This document shows, piece by piece, positions 34,010 through 43,848 of a stretch of 64,000 nt of DNA. The notes beneath the pieces are model-generated. The model was not told the origin of the DNA, searched no databases, and worked only from the letters and a program-made list of their open reading frames with translations. The stretch's first letter is position 1. Each line of letters opens with the position of its first letter. The stretch spans positions 186,001-250,000 of the forward strand of contig CAWCTF010000006.1 in the NCBI GenBank assembly GCA_963798435.1, given 5' to 3'. The translations under genes were made by a program, and so were the position numbers. This DNA is from JALHST01 sp963798435. GTDB lineage: Bacteria > Bacteroidota > Bacteroidia > Flavobacteriales > Flavobacteriaceae.

Positions 34010-36212
34010 GGCCCTTGTCAAAGATATTCTCGCCTATTTTTTGGTAGAATACCTCGGGTTTAAAAGGTTTGGTGACGACATCGTCACAACCGGCGGCATA
34101 GAAAGCTTCCAAACTGTCATCTAGGGAGATTGCGGTCAAGGCGATTATTGGCGTTTTACTATCGAATTTGCGTATTTCGATAGTCGCTTCCTCCCCGCTG
34201 ATGCCTGGCATATGGATATCCATCAAAATGGCGTCATAAGTATTGTTTTTGGCCATTTCAATTGCCTCGGTCCCATTATTCGCAATATCACTTGTGATGT
34301 CCTTTTTCGCCAACATCTTCTTTGTGATTACCTGGTTGATTTTATTGTCCTCGACAATCAACAGATGCAGCCCCTTAAAGTCATATTCCTTGCTGGTAAT
34401 TTCAAAAGGGATGTCATCGACCACGCGATCCTTGCTTTTTACTTTAAGTTCAAAGAAGAACGAGCTGCCCTCGCCGATGACACTTTTCAGTTGTATTTGG
34501 CTTTCGAAGAGGCCAAGAAGACTTTTTACAATGGTGAGTCCGAGGCCGGTTCCGCCGTACTCCCTGTTAATTTGGATAGAGCCTTGTTCAAAACCTTCAA
34601 AAATATTCTCTTGTTGTTCTTCCGAAATACCTATGCCGGTATCGGCTACTTCAAAATATAATGACACATCGTCTTCAACCTTTTTAAGCAATTTGGCAAG
34701 GACTTTTACCTCTCCGTTTTTTGTAAACTTGATAGCATTCCCTACCAAATTCATAAATACTTGCGACAATTTAAGTGGATCGCCCAACAAATGTCCTGGG
34801 ATATCATCGTCATAATCAAGAATAATCTTCGTTTTGTTGACCTTGGCACTTTGTTGCAAGGAGTCGATAACTTCTTTGAGTACCTTTTTTAAATTGAATT
34901 CAATTTTCAAGGTCTCAAGTTTGTTGGCGTCGATTTTATTGATCTGAAGAATATCATTAATGAAATTCAATAGGTAATCCCCAGAAAATTTTAAAGCCTT
35001 TAGATGTTCTTTTTGATTTTCACTCGGATTTTCCTCCAAAAGAAGATGTGTCAGACCGGTAACGGCATAAAGTGGTGTTCGTAATTCATGGCTTACCGTA
35101 GATAAGAAATTGGTCTTGGCCTCCATAGCACTTACCGCAGCATCCCTTGCATATTGCAATTCCCGGTTCTTTGTCTGCAAAAGGTCGTTGGTGCGAAGCT
35201 TTATTTGGTTATTTCGGTATAGTGAAACGGCCAATAATGAAATGATCATTAAGAACGCCGAGGTCAAAATAACCGCAAGCTCCGATCGGTTCGCCGACTG
35301 GCCCAATTCTTCAAGTCGAATATCCTGACGCTTAATTTCTTCGCCCAACTGTTCAATGTGAATTTTATTACCTGTGTTGGCGACATTGAGTGCCATGTCA
35401 CTTGTGTAGAGCGAGTCGCGAAACTTCAGCAGGGCCTGAGATCGTTCATAGGCGAGATTGTATTTGCCTAATTTCGCATAGGTCATTCCCAATTGTTCGT
35501 TGGCCTCGAGCACTTCATCGGAAAACTGCTTTTCCAACGCCAATTTTAAGGCATTTTTGCCCATAACGAGGCTTTCGCTCAAACTGTCGATCAAATAATT
35601 CATTTTGGAAAGACCGAGATACGCCCGAGTAGTCAAATAATCCTTCTCTTTGGGATCTGTATTTACAATCAGGGAATTGAAGTTCTTGGAAGCCCCATCA
35701 TATTTCCCAAGATTCAAATAGATATTGCCTTCTGCCAGTGAAATATTATTGAAAAAATTACGATTGTTGTTGAGTTGTTTAGCCTCTTCTAGAAAATAAA
35801 TGGCCTGAAAGTTTTTGCCGTCCTGAAAGAGGCGTATGGCTTCTAGATATTTTTGCATCGCACTCCCGTACGGGTATTCTACACCTCTCAATAATACATT
35901 GGCCCTATCTGAGTAAAAGAGCGCCTTCTCGTCTTCATTCAGTTTTAAATAGAGGAGGGCGAACATGTGATAACAATCGATCAAGCTTTTGACATCCTCA
36001 TTTTTTTCGGCGATTTCGGCCGCTTTATCAAGGGTTTCAAGGGCGGGACCGAGTTGATTTCTGTTCTTGAATTCGGTGGCCTGTTCAAAATAATAGGCGA
36101 TATCCTTTTGGAGCGTATCATTCGTTTGCCCATAGGCCGTTTGGGCTATCAACATAAGTGCAAATAGCCTTAGGGCTTTTTTCAGGGTTTTATGTTGAAT
36201 TTTTATGCTCAA
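33990..36212 (-). CDS. Hybrid histidine kinase: TPR sensor, membrane span, HisKA-HATPase, receiver
   Basis: 740 residues. Signal peptide (ends QTAYGQ), a periplasmic TPR region (~35-300), one membrane span (~315-333), coiled linker, HisKA with SHELRTPL (phosphorylated H), HATPase with GNAIKFTKNG, DTGIGISEEQQ and GGTGLGLTIVKSLL, then a receiver with LMDIHMPGISG (phosphoacceptor D). It has no DNA-binding output, so a partner regulator or phosphotransfer protein must act elsewhere. The start is TTG at 36212, overlapping the gapA stop as TTGA; it is the only start giving the signal peptide. Signal and targets are unknown. Confidence 0.92.
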   Translation of the reverse strand: MSIKIQHKTLKKALRLFALMLIAQTAYGQTNDTLQKDIAYYFEQATEFKNRNQLGPALETLDKAAEIAEKNEDVKSLIDCYHMFALLYLKLNEDEKALFYSDRANVLLRGVEYPYGSAMQKYLEAIRLFQDGKNFQAIYFLEEAKQLNNNRNFFNNISLAEGNIYLNLGKYDGASKNFNSLIVNTDPKEKDYLTTRAYLGLSKMNYLIDSLSESLVMGKNALKLALEKQFSDEVLEANEQLGMTYAKLGKYNLAYERSQALLKFRDSLYTSDMALNVANTGNKIHIEQLGEEIKRQDIRLEELGQSANRSELAVILTSAFLMIISLLAVSLYRNNQIKLRTNDLLQTKNRELQYARDAAVSAMEAKTNFLSTVSHELRTPLYAVTGLTHLLLEENPSENQKEHLKALKFSGDYLLNFINDILQINKIDANKLETLKIEFNLKKVLKEVIDSLQQSAKVNKTKIILDYDDDIPGHLLGDPLKLSQVFMNLVGNAIKFTKNGEVKVLAKLLKKVEDDVSLYFEVADTGIGISEEQQENIFEGFEQGSIQINREYGGTGLGLTIVKSLLGLFESQIQLKSVIGEGSSFFFELKVKSKDRVVDDIPFEITSKEYDFKGLHLLIVEDNKINQVITKKMLAKKDITSDIANNGTEAIEMAKNNTYDAILMDIHMPGISGEEATIEIRKFDSKTPIIALTAISLDDSLEAFYAAGCDDVVTKPFKPEVFYQKIGENIFDKGLRYTAS

Positions 36213-37219
36213 ATGTATCGTTTATGGATCAGTAAATTTACCAGATCTATTACCCGGCTGCTATAGCCGGTTTCATTATCATACCATCCTATTATTTTTA
36301 CCATTTTCCCAATGACCGAGGTCATCAAAGAATCAAACGTACAGGAATAGGAACTATTGTTTATATCAATTGATACAATAGGGTCTTTCGTATAAAAAAG
36401 TATGTTTTTTAGTTCATTTCTTGAAATACGTTCAAAAGTATCATTAATTTCCTGAATACTAGTCACTTTAGAAACATTCAGGGTGATATCGGTCAAGGAG
36501 CCATTTGCTACGGGCACGCGTATGCCACAACCCCCGATTACACCCGCAAGTTCTGGAAAGATTTTGGTGAGGGCCTTCGCGGCACCGGTGGTCGTGGGTA
36601 TGATTGATTGCCCTGCTGCACGGGCCCTTCGAAGATCATGATGGGGTTGGTCATGTAAACTCTGGTCGCTCGTATATGAATGGATGGTCGTGATATAGGC
36701 TTGTTCAATGCCACAGAGCGCTTGCATGACCTTGATCATGGGCGCTGCATTATTGGTAGTGCAGGAGGCGTTGGAGAGAATATGATCATCCTTGGTGATA
36801 CTCGCTTCATTAACCCCAAGTATAACCATTTTGATGTCGTCGTCGGCAGGCGGTACGCATAGGATCACTTTTTTTGCCCCGTTGGCAAGATGATACCGAA
36901 GCATTTCGGTACCTTTAAATTTTCCGGTACATTCAATCACGATTTCGACCCCATGTGGCTTCCAGTCAATACCTTGGGGCGTCTCATGGTTCATGACCGT
37001 GATATTTTGGCCTTGAACCAGGATGCTATGAGGGGTATAGGAAATTTCCTTTTGGAAGACCCCGTGCATACTGTCGTATTTTAACAAATGTGAAAGGGTC
37101 TTGGCATCTGACAGGTCATTGATGGCGGCCACTTCGAGATGGGGTTGTTCACTTAACAACCTAAACAAGGTCCTGCCTATCCTTCCGAAACCATTAATAC
37201 CGATGATGGTTTTTTCCAT
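36209..37219 (-). CDS. gapA: Glyceraldehyde-3-phosphate dehydrogenase, type I
   Basis: 336 residues from the ATG at 37219 (an in-frame start at 37234 would add five residues). The NAD-binding start is GINGFGRIGR. The catalytic cysteine is in SNASCTTNNAAP; the family's second cysteine (TTNC) is replaced by N. HSYTSDQSLHDQPHHDLRRA and the end WYDNETGYSSRVIDL are diagnostic. It interconverts glyceraldehyde-3-phosphate and 1,3-bisphosphoglycerate in the cytosol. Its stop overlaps the histidine kinase start, so both are probably on one mRNA. Flavobacteriaceae often carry more than one gap gene; which pathway direction this copy serves is unclear. Confidence 0.94.
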   Translation of the reverse strand: MEKTIIGINGFGRIGRTLFRLLSEQPHLEVAAINDLSDAKTLSHLLKYDSMHGVFQKEISYTPHSILVQGQNITVMNHETPQGIDWKPHGVEIVIECTGKFKGTEMLRYHLANGAKKVILCVPPADDDIKMVILGVNEASITKDDHILSNASCTTNNAAPMIKVMQALCGIEQAYITTIHSYTSDQSLHDQPHHDLRRARAAGQSIIPTTTGAAKALTKIFPELAGVIGGCGIRVPVANGSLTDITLNVSKVTSIQEINDTFERISRNELKNILFYTKDPIVSIDINNSSYSCTFDSLMTSVIGKMVKIIGWYDNETGYSSRVIDLVNLLIHKRYI

Positions 37220-37289
37220 TTGATCAAAAATCACGTTAATCCAAATCCAGGTCGGGACGATCCAAGAGCTATTTTCAAAATCTCAATCT

Positions 37290-38165
37290 TTAATCAATGT
37301 GCTTGTGCGCCTTATAGGAAGATCTGACCAATGCGCCGCTTTCTACATGGCGAAAGCCCATGTCCCGTCCGATTGTCTCGTATTTTGTGAATTGTTCAGG
37401 GAGAATGAATTCTTTCACCGGTAAATGTTTTTTAGAAGGTTGAAGGTATTGGCCAATGGTTACAACATCAACATTGGCTTTTCTGAGGTCTTCCATTGTT
37501 TGAATTACCTCCGCCTCCTGCTCTCCAAGGCCCAACATGATTCCCGATTTAGTGCGATTGACACCATTGGCCCTTAAATAACGGAGCACCTCCAAGCTAC
37601 GTTCGTATTTGGCCTGAATGCGCACCTCGCGCGTAAGCCGTTTGACGGTTTCCATATTATGTGATACTACTTCGGGAGCGACACCGATGATTCGGTCTAA
37701 ATGTCGTTCGATTCCCTGAAAGTCAGGTATTAAGGTTTCTAAAGTGGTTTGCGGGTTCATTCTACGGATGGCGTTTACCGTTTCGGCCCATATAATAGAT
37801 CCCATATCCCTTAGGTCGTCCCGGTCTACCGAGGTGATAACGGCATGCTTGATTCCCATGATCTTGATCGATCGCGCCACTTTTTCTGGTTCGGCCCAAT
37901 CGACATTCCCTGGTCTACCTGTCATGACACCACAAAAGCCACAGGAACGTGTACAAACATTTCCTAAGATCATAAATGTGGCGGTACCCTCTCCCCAGCA
38001 TTCACCCATATTCGGACAACTTCCCGAAGTGCAAATAGTATGAAGATCGTACTTTTCTACCAGACCCCTTAATTGCGTATATTTTTGGCCCGTAGGCAGT
38101 TTTACACGTAACCATTTGGGCTTGCCTTTCTCAGGAAGAACGTTGGCTGTTGTACTTGTGCTCAT
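37290..38165 (-). CDS. lipA: Lipoyl synthase
   Basis: 291 residues. This radical-SAM enzyme inserts sulfur into octanoyl groups bound to 2-oxoacid dehydrogenases and the glycine cleavage H protein. The auxiliary cluster motif is CTSGSCPNMGEC and the radical-SAM CxxxCxxC is CTRSCGFC. GIMLGLGEQEAEVIQTMEDL and the ending EFILPEQFTKYE... are typical. The ATG at 38165 is preceded by a -7 element (38180-38187). Confidence 0.96.
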   Translation of the reverse strand: MSTSTTANVLPEKGKPKWLRVKLPTGQKYTQLRGLVEKYDLHTICTSGSCPNMGECWGEGTATFMILGNVCTRSCGFCGVMTGRPGNVDWAEPEKVARSIKIMGIKHAVITSVDRDDLRDMGSIIWAETVNAIRRMNPQTTLETLIPDFQGIERHLDRIIGVAPEVVSHNMETVKRLTREVRIQAKYERSLEVLRYLRANGVNRTKSGIMLGLGEQEAEVIQTMEDLRKANVDVVTIGQYLQPSKKHLPVKEFILPEQFTKYETIGRDMGFRHVESGALVRSSYKAHKHID

Positions 38166-38179
38166 GCAAGAATTTTTAA

Positions 38180-38187
38180 CAAATATA
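38180..38187 (-). promoter_or_regulatory. Putative -7 element of lipA
   Basis: Minus-strand TATATTTG matches TAnnTTTG exactly and lies 15 bp before the lipA ATG. Confidence 0.45.
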
Positions 38188-38290
38188 CGAACTAATCAGG
38201 TAGTGCATTCGTAAAGTGGTATCCAGAAAAATGGCGATTTGCCAAGAATCTGAACCATCATCGAGGTTTTTAAGAGGTAACCTGCCAATT

Positions 38291-39052
38291 TTATTCATAC
38301 ATGTCGTGCAAATCGGTATTGCAAAGCGCTATAAAAAATTCGCTTATTTTCAAGGTGAGGTCCTTGAAAAAACGTGCCCCTTTTTCCTTCGATGATTTAT
38401 GGGGATTTCCAGACCCGGTATCCTCGCTGATTTGAGACCATTTCCGCTCTGCCCAGGCCCATCCTTCTGAATACGACTTGATTTTGTGTTTTCGAGACGC
38501 GCCGTCTCCCCATTTCTCAGGCGGAAGTACCAAATCTGGCCGTAAATGGAGCATTAAGCTGGTTTCCATTTCATCAGCATGGTCGCCTTTTTCCTCAAAA
38601 TAGGTATCCTTGTTGACAGCCAAGGGAAAAAAGGTAAGGCTGATAAACATCTTCGGAAATTTCAATCCCAATTCACGAATCATCGGTTTAAAGTCATTAC
38701 CGCCATGGCCATTAAAAATGACCAATTTGTAGATGCCCTGTCGTTCTAAAACTTGAATAATATCGGTAAGAATGGCAAGCTGTGTACTGGGATTCAGGTT
38801 GATATCCAAATAAATATCCGATTGCCCGGTATTCACGCCAAATGGAAGGGTGGGCAATACAATTACCTTGGCCCCTTTCTCCCAGGCAAGCCTTGCCGAT
38901 TCAGCCGTTAAATGTTCGGCTTGTATGTTGTCGGTGGCATATGGCAAATGGTAGTTATGGGCCTCGGTTGCTCCCCATGGTAAAATGGCGAGCTCAAATC
39001 GCGTCTCTTTTAATGCTTCCCAATTGGTCTCCGCTAATATGTATGGTCTCAT
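38291..39052 (-). CDS. Creatininase family protein
   Basis: 253 residues. Metal-binding motifs of the creatininase/MftE family are present: LPWGATEAHNYHLPYATD (E, H and D ligands), FNGHGGNDFKPMIREL and HADEMETSLMLHL. Members hydrolyse cyclic amides or formamide-type substrates; the substrate here is unknown. The start overlaps the stop of the sterol desaturase gene as ATGA, so translation is coupled to it, though no shared pathway is obvious. Confidence 0.9.
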   Translation of the reverse strand: MRPYILAETNWEALKETRFELAILPWGATEAHNYHLPYATDNIQAEHLTAESARLAWEKGAKVIVLPTLPFGVNTGQSDIYLDINLNPSTQLAILTDIIQVLERQGIYKLVIFNGHGGNDFKPMIRELGLKFPKMFISLTFFPLAVNKDTYFEEKGDHADEMETSLMLHLRPDLVLPPEKWGDGASRKHKIKSYSEGWAWAERKWSQISEDTGSGNPHKSSKEKGARFFKDLTLKISEFFIALCNTDLHDMYE

Positions 39053-40335
39053 GATCTTAGTTGCTTTCCTATGGTATCCGGAATTCGATTATAGGCTATA
39101 AAGGTAAAATAAATTCCGCCCCAGGCGGTTGCCATAAAATATAGATTTACCAGCCAACTTCCCCAAGGCACGTAGGCATTTAGACCGAACCAATCTCCCG
39201 TAATAAAAATAAATGCTATGCCGAGGGCCGCTCTCCCAAGCTCGATCCATACTGCATATTTGGCCCGGTCCATTAGACTAGTATAACCATAAATTCCCAT
39301 AAAGATAAAGGTACCGAAGGTGAGTAAACGGCTAAAGCCAATGTTCGAATAGTTGTAGAACATAAATAACAATAAGCCTGTGGTGGCCAAAACTTGAAAG
39401 ATGGCATACCCATTCAATGCTTTTGAAGTGGGGGTTGTATAGCGTTCAAACGTGTACACGTCTTCGATAGCATCTAAGGGAAAGGCCTTTTTTACATCGC
39501 TGGGTCGCCATCCGGTAGGCATAAACCAAATCCTTATTTTGTCCCAATAGTTGTTGGTATGCCAAGCATCCTTGCACAATTGCCAAAGATGCTGAAAGTT
39601 TATAAGGATGGGATTCCATGTTTTGGCGGGCTTTAAAACCCCATATTGGGGAGGTGCCTCGGCAAGTTCTTCTTGAAAAGTACCGAACCAACGATCCCAA
39701 ACACACAAAATCTGCCCCAAGTTCTTATCGATATACTCTGGGTTAATGGCGTGGTGCACCCGATGTTGTGATGGTGTTACGATCACGTATTCCAGCCAAC
39801 CCAATTTTCCGATATGTTGGGTGTGATACCAAAATTGGGCGAAGAGATGAATGGGGGCAAGAATTGCAATGATTTCGGCTGGTACGCCCATGAGGGCAGC
39901 CGGAACGAGTAAAAAAGGAAAGTAGCCGATCAGATTCGAAATCGATTGGCGCAAGGCACATGCCAAATTGAACTCCTCACTACTGTGGTGTATTACATGT
40001 TGGTTCCAAAAGAAATTTACTTTATGGCTTAAACGATGGTTCCAATATCCCGCGAAATCGATTGCAATAAAAGCAATCAGCCAAACGGCCCAAGTAGCCT
40101 TAATTTGCGTCACTGCCAAATGTTCGAGCAAAAACGGATAGGTAATGATAATTACCCCAAGTCCTAAGGAATCCTTTATAATATTGGTCAATCCAGAGCT
40201 AATGCCTGAAACCGAGTCCATCACCTTATGCTTTTGATCCTTCACAAAATAACCATAGGCTATTTCGACGACCAATAATAGTATGAAAAAAGGGATGGCG
40301 TACAACAGCGCCTTCGCATAGGTTTCCATAGGCAA
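39049..40335 (-). CDS. Sterol desaturase family (fatty acid hydroxylase superfamily) membrane protein
   Basis: 428 residues. It has several N-terminal membrane spans, then the histidine boxes of the di-iron hydroxylase superfamily: NHRLSH, QHVIHHSSEE and QHRVHHAINPEY. The extra C-terminal ~150 residues carry four to five further spans (LLFMFYNYSNIGFSRLLTFG, and others). Members oxidise lipid or alkyl chains at the membrane; the substrate here is not known. It is the first gene of a pair with the creatininase-like gene (4-bp overlap). Confidence 0.9.
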   Translation of the reverse strand: MPMETYAKALLYAIPFFILLLVVEIAYGYFVKDQKHKVMDSVSGISSGLTNIIKDSLGLGVIIITYPFLLEHLAVTQIKATWAVWLIAFIAIDFAGYWNHRLSHKVNFFWNQHVIHHSSEEFNLACALRQSISNLIGYFPFLLVPAALMGVPAEIIAILAPIHLFAQFWYHTQHIGKLGWLEYVIVTPSQHRVHHAINPEYIDKNLGQILCVWDRWFGTFQEELAEAPPQYGVLKPAKTWNPILINFQHLWQLCKDAWHTNNYWDKIRIWFMPTGWRPSDVKKAFPLDAIEDVYTFERYTTPTSKALNGYAIFQVLATTGLLLFMFYNYSNIGFSRLLTFGTFIFMGIYGYTSLMDRAKYAVWIELGRAALGIAFIFITGDWFGLNAYVPWGSWLVNLYFMATAWGGIYFTFIAYNRIPDTIGKQLRS

Positions 40336-40478
40336 TCGACTATCTTGAAAACAAAGATACGTTGAATTACAACTTCTATAAAATCAGATTGAAAGGCAAA
40401 TTCATCGAAATGTGCATTTTTTGGCCGTAATTTCGGTATGATGGGAAAAGTGCAAGAATATATCGGCTGTGAAGCACG

Positions 40479-41180
40479 CTACTGTTCATCACGGAAAATA
40501 AAACCTTGGCCGTGTACGTTTTCGATTTTAAGTGAGGGATCCTTTTCCAAATATTTGCGAAGGTGGGTAATAAAGACATTTAGACTTTTTTGATTGAAAT
40601 AATCATTTTTGCGCCAGATTCCGATTAAAATGTCCTTATGTCGGCAGAGCTTGTTCTTGTGGGTGACAAGAAATTCCAAAACTTCGTTTTCCTTGGTAGT
40701 CAAATGAATGATTTCGTCATTATATATCAATTCCTGATTCAGGCTGTTATATTGATATGCCCCCAGTTTATAATCGTTTTTAGGCAAGATTTCACTAGAG
40801 GTGGGAGATAGCCGCGACAATAGCATTTCGATCCTTATAACCAATTCTTCTTCGTCGATCGGCTTTTTCAAGTAGTCGACCGCACCAAGTGAAAACCCCT
40901 TAAGAACATCGATCTTAAGCGACTTGGCACTTAGAAAGATAAACGGGAGGGAGGAATTTCTGATTTTCATTTCCTTGGCCAACGTGAAACCATCCATTTC
41001 AGGCATCATTACGTCTAAAATACCAAGATCAAAGGCATTCGAATCCATTTCATTCAAGGCGATCTTTCCATTTTTGGCCCATGTGATCCTGAATCCCTTC
41101 ATTTGGAGGTATTCAGAAAGCAAATAGCCCAAGGAAGGATCATCCTCGACCAACAGTATGCTATAAATTTCATCTGCCAT
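40479..41180 (-). CDS. OmpR-family response regulator
   Basis: 233 residues. The receiver has EDDPSLGYLL (acidic pocket), GILDVMMPEMDG (phosphoacceptor D) and the K in YLKKP. A winged-helix output follows (LTTKENEVLEFLVTHKNKLC, NVFITHLRKYL). It overlaps the upstream sensor kinase by 11 bp. The pair is divergent from the outer-membrane protein gene at 42673, a plausible but unproven target. Confidence 0.93.
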   Translation of the reverse strand: MADEIYSILLVEDDPSLGYLLSEYLQMKGFRITWAKNGKIALNEMDSNAFDLGILDVMMPEMDGFTLAKEMKIRNSSLPFIFLSAKSLKIDVLKGFSLGAVDYLKKPIDEEELVIRIEMLLSRLSPTSSEILPKNDYKLGAYQYNSLNQELIYNDEIIHLTTKENEVLEFLVTHKNKLCRHKDILIGIWRKNDYFNQKSLNVFITHLRKYLEKDPSLKIENVHGQGFIFRDEQ

Positions 41181-42441
41181 TGCGCAAAGGTATTGAGAGT
41201 TTTACTATGGTGCCTTTATTTATTTCACTTTCAATGGCTACTTTTCCCTTAAGGTTTTCTACCACTTTTTTTACATAACTAAGGCCAAGGCCGTAGCCTT
41301 TCACCTGATGTATATCCCCTTGGGCCACCCTATAATATTTTTTAAAAATATGACGCTTTTCATTGCTTTCGATTCCCTGTCCATTGTCTTTTACGCTTAT
41401 GGTAAGTTGACCCTTGTTTCTATTTGTTTCAAGATGGATCTGTGGTTGCCCGGAATATTTTTTTGCATTGTCCAACAGATTGTTGATCGCATTTTCCAAG
41501 TGAAAGGTTTCGGCTTTTATGAGATATTCGCCAGGCGCCAAGTTGTACGTGAATTGCACATTTTCGATAGAGGTGAGCAATTTGAATTCCTCACAGAGCT
41601 TTTGTAAATAGGGCTTAAAATCGATTATTTGTAAATTGAATACCGCTTTCTTTCCTTCCAGGCTTGCCAGCTCCAGTACTTTATCGATATGTTCTGTCAA
41701 TTTATGTACCTGTTGTCGAATAATCGTTAAAATAGGTTTTTGGCTACTGTTGACATGTTCATCTAGAATTTTGGTCGCCAAGCCTATTGAAAATACTGGA
41801 GTCTTCAATTCATGGGTTAGATTGTTTATAAATTCATTGGTTGTGGTAATGAGATTTCGTTGCCAGTAATAGGTTCTTAGGACCCATATCACCGTGATTA
41901 AAATTCCGATAAGAAAAAGTATGCTCGGAAGGGTTAGACCGCTCAATTTTGATAAAAAATACGTATTTAAGTCTCTAAAGCGTAGTTCTAATATCAGTTT
42001 TTCCTGCACAAGTTCGGGCAAATAACCGACAAGGGCTATTGGATAGGTTGCCAGACGCTCTTCATTCTCAAAAGACACCGGCGATTTAAGATAGAATGTC
42101 GAGTCCCTGGCATATAGCGTATACGTGAAATCTGAATCGATACCATTTTGAACGAGCCGCTGGGTGATATAATCATATAAAAATCGACTTGAGGCATTCG
42201 CAATACTATCGACGCTTGTCTTAAAATTGCTATTATCCTTCTTTAGTGCACGTCCAACTAGGTAGGTCAGTTCGTTGGTGTTGCTTAATTCTGATTTGAT
42301 GGTCTCACTGGTCTGTCCGATTTTTTTGTTGAATTGTACTTTTGCAAGATTTAAGCCCACCTGGAGATATTGGTACTGTACAATTGCCAGACCTATAATT
42401 GAGACAATGAATATTATTATATAAATGTTTCTTTTGTTCAT
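41170..42441 (-). CDS. Sensor histidine kinase
   Basis: 423 residues. Two membrane spans (~5-25 and ~172-192) flank a periplasmic sensor domain of ~145 residues with no named family. HisKA contains NNLTHELKTPVFSIG; HATPase has NAINNLLDNAKKY, VKDNGQGIES and GYGLGLSYVKKVV. It phosphorylates the adjacent regulator. Start: ATG at 42441. Confidence 0.93.
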   Translation of the reverse strand: MNKRNIYIIIFIVSIIGLAIVQYQYLQVGLNLAKVQFNKKIGQTSETIKSELSNTNELTYLVGRALKKDNSNFKTSVDSIANASSRFLYDYITQRLVQNGIDSDFTYTLYARDSTFYLKSPVSFENEERLATYPIALVGYLPELVQEKLILELRFRDLNTYFLSKLSGLTLPSILFLIGILITVIWVLRTYYWQRNLITTTNEFINNLTHELKTPVFSIGLATKILDEHVNSSQKPILTIIRQQVHKLTEHIDKVLELASLEGKKAVFNLQIIDFKPYLQKLCEEFKLLTSIENVQFTYNLAPGEYLIKAETFHLENAINNLLDNAKKYSGQPQIHLETNRNKGQLTISVKDNGQGIESNEKRHIFKKYYRVAQGDIHQVKGYGLGLSYVKKVVENLKGKVAIESEINKGTIVKLSIPLRNGR

Positions 42442-42619
42442 GTGCTTTACGAAATAACCTAAAATAGCGTATCTATTAATACATATTAATTTTTCATTAA
42501 CTTATTTAATTTCTCCTTAACCTTATTTAGCCTATAGTTAATCGAATGGTAGCCCTACCATCCTTACTTTAGCCCTGAGTTAATTAAGAGTTAGTATTTG
42601 TTTATAATAAAGAGGGTAT

Positions 42620-42651
42620 AAAGGCTGATCGTTGTTGATTGGCCTTTTTAT
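42620..42651 (+). terminator. Hairpin plus T-tract in the leader of the 42673 gene
   Basis: An 11-bp stem (aaaggctgatc / gattggccttt, two G-U pairs) with loop gttgtt, followed by TTTA. It has the form of an intrinsic terminator but lies 22 bp upstream of the ATG on the same strand, and no plus-strand gene lies upstream. It may be an attenuator or the end of a small leader RNA. Confidence 0.55.
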
Positions 42652-42672
42652 CAAATCAAGACCGACCAAACC

Positions 42673-43818
42673 ATGCGTATAATCTCAAAGAAAAATAGCC
42701 TGTTTTTTTTAATCGTGCTTTGCCTCATCGGATACCGATCGCATGCACAAGGATGCGTGGCCATTCGACACTTTTCTTCCTGTGTGGGTACTAGCCTTGA
42801 AGCAAATCAATTGCAGCCAGGGGATTTACAATTGGGAGTGAACTACCGCTACTTTAAGTCTTTCCGCCACTTTAGGGGCACCACCGAAGAAGCGGATCGA
42901 GTTACCAATAATACAGAGGTAATTAACCAGGCAAACGCCTGGGATTTCTTTTTGACCTATGGCCTTTCAGAGCGGTGGTATGCAAGTATGACGCTACCTA
43001 CCGTAATTAATTCAAGATCTTCATTGTATGAGCACGGAAGGGATGAGCGACATAGTAGTTACTCGCGGGGCCTTGCCGATATTCGAATTGGCGTAGGCTA
43101 TTGGTTGTTAAATATGGAAAGCAATCCGAATGGCAATGTTGCTATTGGTTTCGGAATTAAGCTGCCAACAGGAAATTTCAACGCCTCTGATATTTTTTAT
43201 AATGTTGGCCCCGAAGGAAGTCCGGAAGTTCGTCCTGTAGACCAATCGATTCAACCGGGAGACGGCGGTTTTGGAATTACACTTGATGCGCAATTTTATC
43301 AAAAGCTGGCAAACAAACTATTTGCCTACGGAGGCGGTTTTTATCTTTTGAACCCTCGCGAAACAAATGGTATACGCACTTTTAGGGAGACTTTAAGTCC
43401 GCTTTTGGCCAATGAAGCCATAATGGCCGTTCCTGATCAATATTCCGTTCGGGCCGGATTTAGTTATTCTATCAACGATTTTATTTCTTCATCCCTTGGG
43501 GCGAGATTCGATTGTGTGCCCGTTCGGGATCTTATCGGGGGGAATGAAGGATTTCGAAGACCTGGCAACGTACTTTCATTAGACCCAGGAATTAGTTTTA
43601 TGAAGAATAATTTTTCACTGAATCTGAATCTTCCTATTGCGATTCGACGTGATCGTCCGCAGAGTATTACTGATAAACAGACCGAGGCCATGACGGGAAC
43701 TCCAAGGGCAGGCGATGCTGCCTTTGCCGATTATGTTTTGAATATTGGCATTAGTTATCGATTTTCAAACAACAAGATCAAGTTAGATCCAGCACTTCAG
43801 GAAAATTTAAAAAATTGA
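42673..43818 (+). CDS. Outer-membrane beta-barrel protein (transporter-like)
   Basis: 381 residues with signal peptide (ends RSHAQ) and two cysteines soon after (GCVAIRHFSSC). The rest alternates polar and hydrophobic residues as in barrels: LQLGVNYRYFKSF, WDFFLTYGLSERWYASMTLP, VAIGFGIKLPTGNF and a final YVLNIGISYRF. It resembles proteins annotated as putative phenol-pathway (MetA-like) transporters. The ligand is unknown. A hairpin sits in its leader, and the two-component genes run divergently from it. The DoxX-like gene follows after 30 bp. Confidence 0.75.
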   Translation: MRIISKKNSLFFLIVLCLIGYRSHAQGCVAIRHFSSCVGTSLEANQLQPGDLQLGVNYRYFKSFRHFRGTTEEADRVTNNTEVINQANAWDFFLTYGLSERWYASMTLPTVINSRSSLYEHGRDERHSSYSRGLADIRIGVGYWLLNMESNPNGNVAIGFGIKLPTGNFNASDIFYNVGPEGSPEVRPVDQSIQPGDGGFGITLDAQFYQKLANKLFAYGGGFYLLNPRETNGIRTFRETLSPLLANEAIMAVPDQYSVRAGFSYSINDFISSSLGARFDCVPVRDLIGGNEGFRRPGNVLSLDPGISFMKNNFSLNLNLPIAIRRDRPQSITDKQTEAMTGTPRAGDAAFADYVLNIGISYRFSNNKIKLDPALQENLKN

Positions 43819-43848
43819 GATATTGAAACCGTTGTAATCAAGGAGACC

